The translations under genes and the position numbers were made by a program. Under the pieces are notes generated by a model. That model made no database searches and was not told where the DNA came from. It was given only the letters and a program-made list of their open reading frames with translations. Of a stretch of 64,000 bases of DNA, positions 29,481 through 37,713 are shown piece by piece; within the stretch, counting starts at the first letter, position 1; each line of letters opens with the position of its first letter. The stretch is from Pseudoxanthomonas helianthi (GTDB taxonomy: Bacteria > Pseudomonadota > Gammaproteobacteria > Xanthomonadales > Xanthomonadaceae): positions 146,460-210,459 of the forward strand of contig NZ_JAGKTC010000004.1 in NCBI RefSeq assembly GCF_017939625.1, given 5' to 3'.

Positions 29481-30425
29481 ATGCATTGGCGGATCAAGGG
29501 AACCCTGCAGAAAGCATTGGGCTATCTGCCCGGCGGCGATGCGTTGCATTTCCAGCTGCAGCGCCGCTTCGGCGGCCTGCGTGATTTCTCCGGCGAGTTG
29601 GCGAGCAAGATCGACGACTGGACGATCATGGCCGGGCACCTGCGCAACGCCGGCCGCGAGTTCGCCGGGATGCGTGGTTTCGAGATCGGCACCGGCTGGT
29701 ATCCGACGTTTCCGTTCGCGTGCTACCTGGCGGGCGCGGCGCGGATCACTACTTACGACCTCAACCCGCATCTGCGCGCCGACCTGACCCGCGCCTGCGT
29801 GGAAACGCTGGAACGGTTCCTGCCGGTGATCGCCGAAGCCGGCGGCGCGAACCCGGAGGCGGTCCGCCAGCGCTACGACGCGCTGCGCGAACGCATCCTA
29901 GCGGGCGACGACCTGGAGACGGCGAGCAGCGGCGTGATCCATTACCGCGCGCCCGCCGATGCGACGAAGACGACGCTGGGCGAAGGCGAAGTGGACGTGG
30001 TGTTCTCCAACAGCGTGTTGGAACACGTGCCGGCGGAAGTGATCGAGGCGATGTACCGCGAGTCCATGCGCATCCTCGCGCCGGGCGGCATCATGTTCCA
30101 TTCGGTCAATTGCGGCGACCATTACGCGTATGTCGACCGCAAGTTGCACCAGCTGCATTACCTGCGTTATTCGGACCGGCAATGGCAGCGCTGGAACAAC
30201 GCCTTCCTGTACCAGAATCGTTTGCGTGCGCGGTATTTCGTCGACGAGGCGAGAGCGCTTGGGTTCCGGATCGAACTGAATACGGCGACTGCGCGACCCG
30301 AACGGCTCAGGCAACTGGCGAGCACTCCGGTGCACGCGCAGTTTGCCGGCATTCCCCCAGAAGAGCTGTGCATTACCAGCGTCGATTTCATCGCGCGCAA
30401 ACCACGTACCGCGGAGCCGGCTTGA
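29481..30425 (+). CDS. SAM-dependent methyltransferase-like protein
   Basis: A 314-residue class I methyltransferase-like protein. The SAM motif I region is FEIGTGWYPTFPFACYLAGA, followed by ITTYDLNPHLRADLT (acidic ribose-binding position) and VVFSNSVLEHVPAEVIEAMYRES (motif IV). The C-terminal half is rich in aromatic and basic residues (LHQLHYLRYSDRQWQRW). It is 27 bp after the amidotransferase gene. Target unknown; modification of a sugar or peptide in the EPS is inferred from position. Confidence 0.72.
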   Translation: MHWRIKGTLQKALGYLPGGDALHFQLQRRFGGLRDFSGELASKIDDWTIMAGHLRNAGREFAGMRGFEIGTGWYPTFPFACYLAGAARITTYDLNPHLRADLTRACVETLERFLPVIAEAGGANPEAVRQRYDALRERILAGDDLETASSGVIHYRAPADATKTTLGEGEVDVVFSNSVLEHVPAEVIEAMYRESMRILAPGGIMFHSVNCGDHYAYVDRKLHQLHYLRYSDRQWQRWNNAFLYQNRLRARYFVDEARALGFRIELNTATARPERLRQLASTPVHAQFAGIPPEELCITSVDFIARKPRTAEPA

Positions 30426-30435
30426 GGAATCCGAT

Positions 30436-30517
30436 GTGGGAGCGACGTTAGTCGCGATGCTTTTGTCGTTTTCCTTGCAATCGGGCTGAAAAGCATCGCG
30501 ACTTACGTCGCTCCCAC
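30436..30517. repeat. Long inverted repeat at convergent junction
   Basis: Two 29-base arms (30436-30464 and 30489-30517) are complementary except for one central position; the left arm begins GTGGGAGCGACGTTAGTCGC. A 24-base loop separates them. It fills most of the gap between the convergent methyltransferase and sugar dehydrogenase genes and would form a strong hairpin in either RNA. It resembles REP/BIME-type elements mobilised by RAYT proteins. Confidence 0.8.
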
Positions 30518-30610
30518 GCCCGGTATCCTGGCGCCCGGACTGAAGACAGTGACAGAGGCGGAGGCAATCGAGAATTTCCTGCACAAGTCGATTGATTGCC
30601 TCTACCCGCT

Positions 30611-31786
30611 TCAGTTCGCTGGCGACAACCGCAACAGCTTGCCGTCGGCATCATCGGTCAACACATAAAGCGCCCCATCCGACCCCTGCCGCACATCGCG
30701 GATGCGTTGCCCCAGCGCACCCAGCAGGCGCTCCTCGTGCACCACCTTGTCCCCATCCAGCTCCAGGCGAATCAACGCCTGCCCGGCCAGCGCACCAAGG
30801 AACAGATTGCCCTCCCATTGCGGGAACAACTGGCCGGTATAGAACGCCATGCCGCTGACCGCCGGCGATTTCTTCCACACATAGGCGGGATCCTGCATGC
30901 CCGGCGCGCTGCGCCCGATGGAACCGGGCACCGGATCGCCGTCGTAATCGATGCCGTGAGTGACCAGCGGCCAGCCGTAGTTGGCGCCCGCCTTCTCGAT
31001 GTTGATTTCGTCACCGCCCTGCGGCCCGTGTTCGCTGGTCCACAACTGGCGCGTGCGCGGATGCAATGCCGCACCCTGCATGTTGCGATGGCCGTACGAC
31101 CAGATTTCCTTGCGCGCGCCTTCGCGGGCGACGAAAGGATTGTCGTCGGGAACGCGTCCGTCGGGCCAGATCCGCACCAGCTTGCCCTGCAGCTTGTCCA
31201 GTTCCTGCGCCGCCTCCGCGGCGACGCGGTTGTCGCCCTGGGTGACGAACAGATGCCCGGCGTCGTCGAACACCAGCCGCGAACCGACATGGCTGCCGGC
31301 CGACAGCTTCGGCTGCTGGCGATAGATCACTTCGACATCCTTCAGTGCGTCGCCTTCGAGGCGTCCGCGTGCGACCGCGGTACCGGCGAGATTGCCGCGG
31401 AAATTCGGCTCGGCGAAGGACAGGTAGACCAGGCGGTCCTTGGCGAAGCCGGGCGACAACGCCACGTCGAGCAGGCCGGCCTGGCCATCGACGAACAGCT
31501 TCGGCAAACCCGCGATGGGCGCGGAGACCGCGCCTGTCGCATCGATGCGGCGCAGGCGGCCCGGGCGTTCGCTGACCAGCATGCCGCCTTCGGGCAGGAA
31601 CGCCAGCGCCCACGGATGGTCCAGTCCGGCGACCCATTCGGTCACCGCGTAACTGCCCTTCTCGGAGGGATACACCTTCGCCACCGCATCGCGGACGGCG
31701 TGCGGCGGCCTGGCCGCATCGACCGGCTCCGCGCCCGGCCGGCACGCGGCCAGTCCGCACAACAACAAGAATGGCAGGCGCCTCAT
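30611..31786 (-). CDS. PQQ-type soluble aldose sugar dehydrogenase, lipoprotein
   Basis: A 391-residue beta-propeller enzyme of the YliI/soluble glucose dehydrogenase family, which oxidises aldose sugars in the periplasm using PQQ. A lipoprotein signal ends LLLCGLAAC. The core has GLDHPWALAFLPEGGMLVSERPGR, AGLLDVALSPGF, QGDNRVAAEAAQ, WSYGHRNMQGAALHP and SEHGPQGGDEIN, where His/Arg/Asp residues form the PQQ and calcium sites. It is convergent with the methyltransferase and divergent from the ACP gene. PQQ would have to be made elsewhere in the genome. Confidence 0.9.
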   Translation of the reverse strand: MRRLPFLLLCGLAACRPGAEPVDAARPPHAVRDAVAKVYPSEKGSYAVTEWVAGLDHPWALAFLPEGGMLVSERPGRLRRIDATGAVSAPIAGLPKLFVDGQAGLLDVALSPGFAKDRLVYLSFAEPNFRGNLAGTAVARGRLEGDALKDVEVIYRQQPKLSAGSHVGSRLVFDDAGHLFVTQGDNRVAAEAAQELDKLQGKLVRIWPDGRVPDDNPFVAREGARKEIWSYGHRNMQGAALHPRTRQLWTSEHGPQGGDEINIEKAGANYGWPLVTHGIDYDGDPVPGSIGRSAPGMQDPAYVWKKSPAVSGMAFYTGQLFPQWEGNLFLGALAGQALIRLELDGDKVVHEERLLGALGQRIRDVRQGSDGALYVLTDDADGKLLRLSPAN

Positions 31787-31925
31787 CGCGATTCCCTTCC
31801 CTCGCCGGTCGCCGTCGATGGTAGCACCCGCTTCCGTGCGGACACGGGGCGTCCCGAATGGCCTGAAAGCCGCGCATTCCGCGTATTCACCGGACAGAAG
31901 CGAAACCGGAAACAGGGGGAGTCCC

Positions 31926-32174
31926 ATGCCGCAGAAGCAGCTGATCAAGCAGTTCATCCTGGAGAATTTCCTGTTCTCCGACGACGCCTCGGCCATCGGC
32001 GACCAGGATTCGCTGATCCAGACCGGCATCGTCGATTCCACCGGCATCCACGAACTGGTGTTCTTCCTCGAGGACACCTTCAAGCTGCAGATCGTGCCGG
32101 AGGAAATGATCCCGGCGAACTTCGATTCCATCCAGACCGTCGACGATTTCGTCAGCCGCAAGCTGGCCGGCTGA
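31926..32174 (+). CDS. Acyl carrier protein, type II
   Basis: An 82-residue carrier protein. The phosphopantetheine site is Ser38 in GIVDSTGIHELVFFLEDTF, with a flanking acidic helix II. The sequence is divergent from AcpP (LFSDDASAIGDQDSLIQ at the start), so it is a dedicated pathway ACP rather than the fatty-acid one. It is the first gene of a four-gene cassette and ends 11 bp before the acyl ligase. Its phosphopantetheine may be added by the PPTase at 55505, which is inference. Confidence 0.87.
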   Translation: MPQKQLIKQFILENFLFSDDASAIGDQDSLIQTGIVDSTGIHELVFFLEDTFKLQIVPEEMIPANFDSIQTVDDFVSRKLAG

Positions 32175-32185
32175 TCGCCCCCGAC

Positions 32186-33694
32186 GTGGCTACCCTGCCC
32201 GCCCGCGTCGCCCGCGTGGCCCGGGAACGTCCCGGGAACATCGCCATCGTCGACGGCGAACGCCGCATCGACTACGCGACGTTCTGGAAACAGTGCAACC
32301 AGTTCGCCGAGCGGCTGCGCGCCGACGGCCTGCAACCCGGCGAACGCGTCGCCATCATCCTGCCCAACCGCATCGAAGCCGCCGTCGCCTGTTACGGCAC
32401 CTGGCTGGCTGGCGGCGTGGCGGTGCCGTTGAATGCTCAGGCGCGCGTGCGCGACCTGCTGCCATGGCTGCGCCATTGCGGCGCGCGCCACGTGGTCGGC
32501 GAGCGCGCCAACCGCGACACCGTCGAAGCCCTGGCACAACTCGCGCCGGCACCGACGGCGAGCCTGCTGGAAGACGGACAATCCCTGGTCGCCGATGCCG
32601 GCGCCACGCCGGAAGCCTCCGCACCCGCGACCGCGCCGGGCGACCTGGCCACGATCCTGTACACCTCCGGCACCACCGGCGCGCCGAAAGGCGTGATGCT
32701 GAGCCACGCCAACCTGCTGGCGAACGCGGAATCCATCGTCGGCTACCTCGGCCTGACCGCGGATGACCGGGTGCTGAGCATCTTGCCGTTCTACTACGCG
32801 TACGGGGCGTCGGTACTGAACACCCATCTGATCGTCGGCGGCTGCGTGGCGCTGGGGCCCAGCCTCGCCTTCCCGAAGCTGGTCGCGGAAGCGATCGAGC
32901 GCGAGCAGGCCACCGGCTTCCCCGGCGTACCTTCGACCTTCGCCCTGTTGCTGGAAACGCTGGTGCGGGAAAAACAGTCACTACGGTCCTTGCGTTACCT
33001 CACGCAGGCTGGCGGCGCGATGTCCCCTGCATTGACCCGTCGCCTGCGTGAGGTCCTTCCGGAGCCGCGGTTGTTCGTCATGTACGGGCAGACCGAAGCG
33101 ACTTCGCGGATCAGCTGGCTGCCGCCGGAACGGCTGGACGACAAGCCCGGTTCGGTCGGCATCCCGGTCGCGGGCACGCGCTGGAAGATCGTCGGCGAGG
33201 ACGGCCGCGAAGTCGGCCCCGGCGAGAGCGGCGAAGTCTGCGTCCGCGGGCCGGGCGTGATGCCGGGCTACTGGAACAACCCGCAGGCGACGGCTACCGC
33301 GCTGCGCGATGGCTGGCTGCATACCGGCGACCTCGGCTGGCTCGACGGCGACGGCTACCTGTACCTGCACGGCCGGCGCAGCGACATGATCAAGACCGGC
33401 GCGCACCGCGTGCATCCGCTCGATGTCGAGGAAGTGATCGCCGAGTTGCCAGACGTACGCGAAGTCGCAGTGGTCGGCGTGGACGACGAAGTGCTCGGCC
33501 AGGTGGTCGGGGCCTATGTCGTTTCCAGCGATGCATCGATGCCGCGCGCCAGCGACCGCATCAAGGCGCACTGCCGCGCCCGCCTGGCCGCCTACAAGAT
33601 CCCGCGCCACGTGACCTTCGTCGACGCCTTGCCGCGCACCGCGTCGGGCAAGGTGCGTCGCGCCCAACTGACGGAAACCATCCCAAGCCCATGA
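32186..33694 (+). CDS. Acyl-CoA/acyl-ACP ligase, AMP-forming
   Basis: A 502-residue ANL-superfamily enzyme that adenylates a carboxylic acid and transfers it to CoA or, given the preceding gene, to the pathway ACP. Motifs: ILYTSGTTGAPKGVMLSH (P-loop), FVMYGQTEATSRISWLP (A5-like), HTGDLGWLDGDGYLYLHGR (A7/A8) and the C-terminal lysine region RTASGKVRR. The start is a GTG at 32186; a longer reading would run into the ACP. Exosortase A loci often carry a related ligase. It overlaps the NadE-like gene by four bases. Confidence 0.86.
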   Translation: MATLPARVARVARERPGNIAIVDGERRIDYATFWKQCNQFAERLRADGLQPGERVAIILPNRIEAAVACYGTWLAGGVAVPLNAQARVRDLLPWLRHCGARHVVGERANRDTVEALAQLAPAPTASLLEDGQSLVADAGATPEASAPATAPGDLATILYTSGTTGAPKGVMLSHANLLANAESIVGYLGLTADDRVLSILPFYYAYGASVLNTHLIVGGCVALGPSLAFPKLVAEAIEREQATGFPGVPSTFALLLETLVREKQSLRSLRYLTQAGGAMSPALTRRLREVLPEPRLFVMYGQTEATSRISWLPPERLDDKPGSVGIPVAGTRWKIVGEDGREVGPGESGEVCVRGPGVMPGYWNNPQATATALRDGWLHTGDLGWLDGDGYLYLHGRRSDMIKTGAHRVHPLDVEEVIAELPDVREVAVVGVDDEVLGQVVGAYVVSSDASMPRASDRIKAHCRARLAAYKIPRHVTFVDALPRTASGKVRRAQLTETIPSP

Positions 33695-34689
33695 ACCGCC
33701 CCGAACAACCCATGCTCGATCCGCGCGTGCTCGACCTCGATTTCGAAAGCGAGGCCACCCGCATTGCCGCGCGCCTGCGCGAGATCGTCGCGCGGCAACT
33801 GCACCGTCGCGGCCTGGTCGTGGCCATTTCCGGCGGCATCGACAGCTCGGTCAGCCTAGCGCTGGCGGTGCGCGCCCTGGGGCCGGAGCGCGTGTTCGCG
33901 CTGATCCTGCCGGAACGCGATTCCTCCGACGACAGCGCGGTGCGCGCCGGCCTGCTCGCCGAGCATCTGGGCGTGCGCACCGAGACGGTGGACATCGCGC
34001 CGGCGCTGGAGGCGATCGGCTGCTACCGCGCGCGAGACGCAGCGGTGCGCAATGTCGTGCCCGGCTACGGCGAGGGCTGGAAGTTCAAGATCGTCATTGC
34101 CGGCGGCGTCGAAGGCCTGATCAACCGCTTCCGCGTCGTTGCCGAATCGCCAAGCGGCGAACACGTCGAACGCGATCTCGCCCTGGCCGATTACCTGACC
34201 ATCGTCGCGGCCACCAACTTCAAGCAGCGCATCCGCAAGACCCTGGAATACTTCCACGCCGACCGCCTGAACTACGCCGTGGTCGGCACGCCCAACCGGC
34301 TGGAATACGACCAGGGTTTCTTCGTCAAGAACGGCGACGGTTCGGCCGACATCAAGCCGATCGCGCACCTGTACAAGTCGCAGGTCTACGCCATGGCGCG
34401 CCACCTGGGACTGCCGGAACGCGTCTGCGCCGCGGTGCCGACCACCGATACCTACAGCCTCGACCAGGGCCAGGACGAGTTCTACTTCGCCCTGCCCTAC
34501 CGGCAGATGGACCTGGCGCTGTGGGCGCTGAACCACGCACGGCCCGCCGCCGAACTGGCCGCCGCCCTCGACCTGAGCGAAGCGCAGGCCGAAGCGATCT
34601 ACACGGACATCCGCAACAAGCGCCGCACGACCCGCTACCTGCACCTGGCGCCGGTGCTCGCCGGCGAGGTCGCCGAACTGGACTTGTGA
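33691..34689 (+). CDS. NadE-like ammonia-dependent NAD synthetase paralogue
   Basis: A 332-residue member of the N-type ATP pyrophosphatase/NAD synthetase family. The PP-loop is VVAISGGIDSSVSLALA, with ATNFKQRIRKT, VVGTPNRLEYDQGFFVKNGDG and KPIAHLYKSQVYAMARHLGLP as the NadE-type sites for adenylation and ammonia. It is longer than stand-alone NadE proteins (about 275 residues) because of an insert near residues 115-160. Housekeeping NadE is possible, but its position between an acyl ligase and a GNAT gene, with overlapping starts and stops, suggests an amide-forming role in polymer or peptide modification. Not proven. Confidence 0.8.
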   Translation: MNRPEQPMLDPRVLDLDFESEATRIAARLREIVARQLHRRGLVVAISGGIDSSVSLALAVRALGPERVFALILPERDSSDDSAVRAGLLAEHLGVRTETVDIAPALEAIGCYRARDAAVRNVVPGYGEGWKFKIVIAGGVEGLINRFRVVAESPSGEHVERDLALADYLTIVAATNFKQRIRKTLEYFHADRLNYAVVGTPNRLEYDQGFFVKNGDGSADIKPIAHLYKSQVYAMARHLGLPERVCAAVPTTDTYSLDQGQDEFYFALPYRQMDLALWALNHARPAAELAAALDLSEAQAEAIYTDIRNKRRTTRYLHLAPVLAGEVAELDL

Positions 34690-34691
34690 AC

Positions 34692-35747
34692 ATGGCTTCG
34701 ACGGCGACGTCGTCCTATGTCGTGCGTGCCGGCGAACCAGCGCGCGACCGCGAGGCCACGCTCGCGGTATGGCGGGGCAACCTCGGCCGCAACGAGCGGA
34801 TGGCGGCGAAGTACGACTGGTTCTACCTGCGCTGTCCGCATGGGCAACCGTTGCTGCAACTGTTGTGCGCGACGGACACGGGCGCGCCGGTGGGCACCGC
34901 CACCGCGGGCCGCCGTCGCCTGCACTGGCAAGGAAGCGCCTTGCGCGCCGGCGTACTGGTGGACCTGGCGGTACTGCCGGAACACCGCTCGCTCGGACCC
35001 GCGCTGATGCTGCAGCAGGGCTTGATGGATTCGGCGGCCGACGAGGCCCTCGACGTGCTGTACGGCTTTCCCAATCCGAAAGCCGGTCCGGTATTCAAGC
35101 GCATCGGTTACCGCCAACCGTTCACCCTGTGCCGGTACGCGCGCGTATTGCGCCACGCCGGATACATGCGCACGCACCTGCCGCGCTGGCTGGCGACCCC
35201 TGCCGGATGGATCGCGGATGTGGCGATGGCTTGCCTGGACGCCTGGCACGCACTGCGCGGCCCGCGCCTGCGCGCGCACTGGAGCGACGAGGTCGACCCG
35301 CGCGTGGACGCGCTGTGGGAAGCGTCGCCCAAGGGCGATGACGTCGTCGCCGTCCGCGATGCCGCGCACCTGCGCTGGCGCTTCGACGACTCGCCGCTGG
35401 CCACCACCCACTACCTGCTGCTGGAGCGCGCGCGGGACCGGATGCTCGACGCATGGTTCGCGGTCCAGGCCGCGGACAACATGCTGCACGTATGCGACTT
35501 CTGGTCGGCCGACGGCGCGCGCGGCATGGCCGCGCACCATATCGCCGCGCTGCTTCGCGCCGCGCACCGTCAGGGCCATGCTTCGGTTTCGGTCGAGATC
35601 CGCGCCAGCGATGCGCAATTGCGCGGCTGGCGGGCCTGCGGCTTCCGCCCGCGCGGCTATCGGCCGGTGTTCCTGCGCTGGACCCGGGCGGATTCGCCCG
35701 CGGCATCCGCGGCATGGTTCCTGACTTCGGCGGACGAGGATGAATGA
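34692..35747 (+). CDS. GNAT-superfamily N-acyltransferase
   Basis: A 351-residue protein with a GNAT-like N-terminal half (residues about 15-140). The acetyl-CoA-binding segment looks like VLVDLAVLPEHRSLGPALMLQQGLMD, followed by LYGFPNPKAGPVFKRIGYRQPF. The C-terminal half repeats a GNAT-like layout (HIAALLRAAHRQGHASVSVE, CGFRPRGYRPVFLRW), so it may be a two-domain acyltransferase. The ATG at 34692 lies two bases after the NadE-like stop. Given the acyl carrier protein at the start of the cassette, transfer of an acyl group to an amino sugar is a reasonable guess. Confidence 0.72.
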   Translation: MASTATSSYVVRAGEPARDREATLAVWRGNLGRNERMAAKYDWFYLRCPHGQPLLQLLCATDTGAPVGTATAGRRRLHWQGSALRAGVLVDLAVLPEHRSLGPALMLQQGLMDSAADEALDVLYGFPNPKAGPVFKRIGYRQPFTLCRYARVLRHAGYMRTHLPRWLATPAGWIADVAMACLDAWHALRGPRLRAHWSDEVDPRVDALWEASPKGDDVVAVRDAAHLRWRFDDSPLATTHYLLLERARDRMLDAWFAVQAADNMLHVCDFWSADGARGMAAHHIAALLRAAHRQGHASVSVEIRASDAQLRGWRACGFRPRGYRPVFLRWTRADSPAASAAWFLTSADEDE

Positions 35748-35778
35748 ACCTCCGCGATCCGTCGCCACGCCGCGGCGC

Positions 35779-36786
35779 CTAGGCCAGGCGTTGGCTCGGC
35801 TTGCGGAACAGGTACAGCGCCAGCAGGTCGGGACGGAACCTGCCATGGCCATCCACCACCGTGTCCGTTTCGAAACCGGTGCGGCCGAGCAGCCAGCCGA
35901 GCTGCGGCGCGGTCGGGTTCAATACCGGCACGCTGGTGAACACCAGCTCGTAGCCGGCCTCGCTCGCACGCGCGGCGATGTCCCGGTCGAACGATCCGTG
36001 CGGAAACGACATCGACGCCGCATTCGCATCCGGCTGCCCGAGCGCGGTGGCCAGCGCGGCGCGCGCGCCACCCAGTTCGGCATCCAGGTCGACCGCCTGC
36101 CGCATCGGCGTGTGCGTCTTGCCGTGCAGGCCCAGGGCAACGTCGCCCCGCAGCAGCCGATGCAGGTCCTGCGCGTCGACCATGTGCCGATGGCCGTCGT
36201 CGAGCCGGTCGGAGAACGGCGCCAATACGCGTTCGCGCTGGCCGGGATCGAGTTCCTCCAGACGGGCGATCAACTTGCGCAACGCCCCCATCGACTCGCC
36301 TACCCCCTCGGCCGCGCCGAGCGCGGAGGCGAGCTCGCACACGGTCAACACGCCGCGCCGCCACGCACCGATCAACTGTTCCTGGAAGAACGGCTGCCGC
36401 GTGCCGACGGCATCGGACACCACGAACATCAGCGCAGGCAAGCCCGCGCGCCGCAATGCCGGCAAGGCATGGTCCGCGTTGTCGGACCAGCCATCGTCGA
36501 AGGTGATCAGCAACGCACGCGGCGGCAGCGAGCCTTTGCCGCGCCGCGCATCCAACACCTGCTGCAGGGAGACGACATGGTAGTGGCGCTTGAAGAACGC
36601 CAGCGACGCTTCCAGCCAGGCGGTCGCCAGGGTGTAATCGGGATCGCAACTGCTCCAGCGGGGATCGTCGGGCGGAAGCACGCGGTGGAACATGACCACG
36701 GTCAGCGTGTTCGCGTTGCGGATGCGGTGGTAGAAGCCCAGCAGCCCACTGGCATATAAGAACTTCTTGGAGGCTTCCTTAAGCAT
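35779..36786 (-). CDS. CE4-type polysaccharide deacetylase, glycosyltransferase-linked
   Basis: A 335-residue deacetylase-family protein with TVVMFHRVLPP near residue 30, the catalytic ALLITFDDGWSDNADHALPAL, a HGKTHTPM zinc motif and MSFPHGSFDRDIAARA. The N-terminus (LKEASKKFLYASGLLGFYH) is typical of deacetylases in capsule loci. It is divergent from the glycosyltransferase at 36785: the two ATG codons share two bases. An alternative start further upstream (GTG in the stretch preceding codon 1) cannot be excluded. No T-rich terminator follows its stop. Confidence 0.83.
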   Translation of the reverse strand: MLKEASKKFLYASGLLGFYHRIRNANTLTVVMFHRVLPPDDPRWSSCDPDYTLATAWLEASLAFFKRHYHVVSLQQVLDARRGKGSLPPRALLITFDDGWSDNADHALPALRRAGLPALMFVVSDAVGTRQPFFQEQLIGAWRRGVLTVCELASALGAAEGVGESMGALRKLIARLEELDPGQRERVLAPFSDRLDDGHRHMVDAQDLHRLLRGDVALGLHGKTHTPMRQAVDLDAELGGARAALATALGQPDANAASMSFPHGSFDRDIAARASEAGYELVFTSVPVLNPTAPQLGWLLGRTGFETDTVVDGHGRFRPDLLALYLFRKPSQRLA

Positions 36787-37699
36787 GGCGCCCGTGATCC
36801 GAATTTCAGCGATTATACCCACGTACAACCGGCGCGACCTGGTGATCCGCGCCATCGAAACCGCGCTGGCGCAGACCGTGCCGATCGACGAAATCATCGT
36901 CGTCGACGATGGTTCCAGCGACGGCACCGGCGACGCGTTGCACGCACGCTATGGCGAACGCATTCGCTACGTCTGGCAGGCCAACGCCGGCGTTTCCGCG
37001 GCCCGCAACCACGGCATGCGCCTGGCCCGCGGCCGCTACTTCGCCCTGCTCGACAGCGACGACGAATGGCTGCCGGAGAAGACCGCGCGCCAACTGGCCC
37101 TGCTGCAGGCGCGCCCCGACCTGGGCATGGCCCTGTGCGACGTGCAACGCGTCGACGCCGCCGGCAACGCGATCGACATCCTGCGCCGCCGCGACACGAT
37201 CCGCGAAGACGGCCCCGCGCTGCGCTGGGTGATCCACAACCCGGCGCTGGCCCCCGCGTCGGCCATGTTCCTGCGCGAAGTCTTCGAGGATATCGGCGGT
37301 TTCGACGAAAGCCTGCGTACCGCCGAGGACATCGACTTCCACCTGCGCGTGGCGCGGCGGTGGCCGATCGGCGTGGTCGAGGCGCCGCTGGTGCGCGCAA
37401 TGCGCGGCCACGACGGCCTGTCCGCCGACCCGGGCACCTACGACGACTACGTGCGGGTGGTCGAACGCGCGATCGCCGGCGCGCGCGGCGTGCTCGACGA
37501 CCAGGACCTGGACCGCGCGCTCGCTTCCACCTACGCCCGCAACGCGCGCGGCATGCTGATCCGCGGTCGCTGGTCCGATGCGATGCGCCTGATCCGGCGC
37601 TCGTGGGGTCTGACCCAGGATCGCGAGGTACGCCGCGAGCTGCTGCGCTTGCTGCCGTTCGCCGCGCGCCGTGCTTTGCGCGGGATGCTGCCTCGCTGA
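36785..37699 (+). CDS. Family 2 glycosyltransferase
   Basis: A 304-residue GT-A enzyme. IRISAIIPTYNRRDLVIRAIE and IIVVDDGSSDGTGD are the nucleotide-binding strands, NAGVSAARNHGM the conserved helix, LLDSDDEWLPEK the DxD site, and GGFDESLRTAEDIDFHLRVA the acidic catalytic region. GGAGG lies 12 bases upstream of the ATG at 36785, supporting this start over an upstream TTG. The start overlaps that of the divergent deacetylase gene, and the 3' end converges on the priming glycosyltransferase gene with only 14 bases between. Confidence 0.88.
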   Translation: MAPVIRISAIIPTYNRRDLVIRAIETALAQTVPIDEIIVVDDGSSDGTGDALHARYGERIRYVWQANAGVSAARNHGMRLARGRYFALLDSDDEWLPEKTARQLALLQARPDLGMALCDVQRVDAAGNAIDILRRRDTIREDGPALRWVIHNPALAPASAMFLREVFEDIGGFDESLRTAEDIDFHLRVARRWPIGVVEAPLVRAMRGHDGLSADPGTYDDYVRVVERAIAGARGVLDDQDLDRALASTYARNARGMLIRGRWSDAMRLIRRSWGLTQDREVRRELLRLLPFAARRALRGMLPR

Positions 37700-37713
37700 A
37701 GGCACGGCGCGTT

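Noticed and set aside
33691..34689. Calling this gene nadE outright.
   Set aside because: The family is clear but the extra segment and the cassette context make a different amide-forming role equally likely, so no symbol was given.
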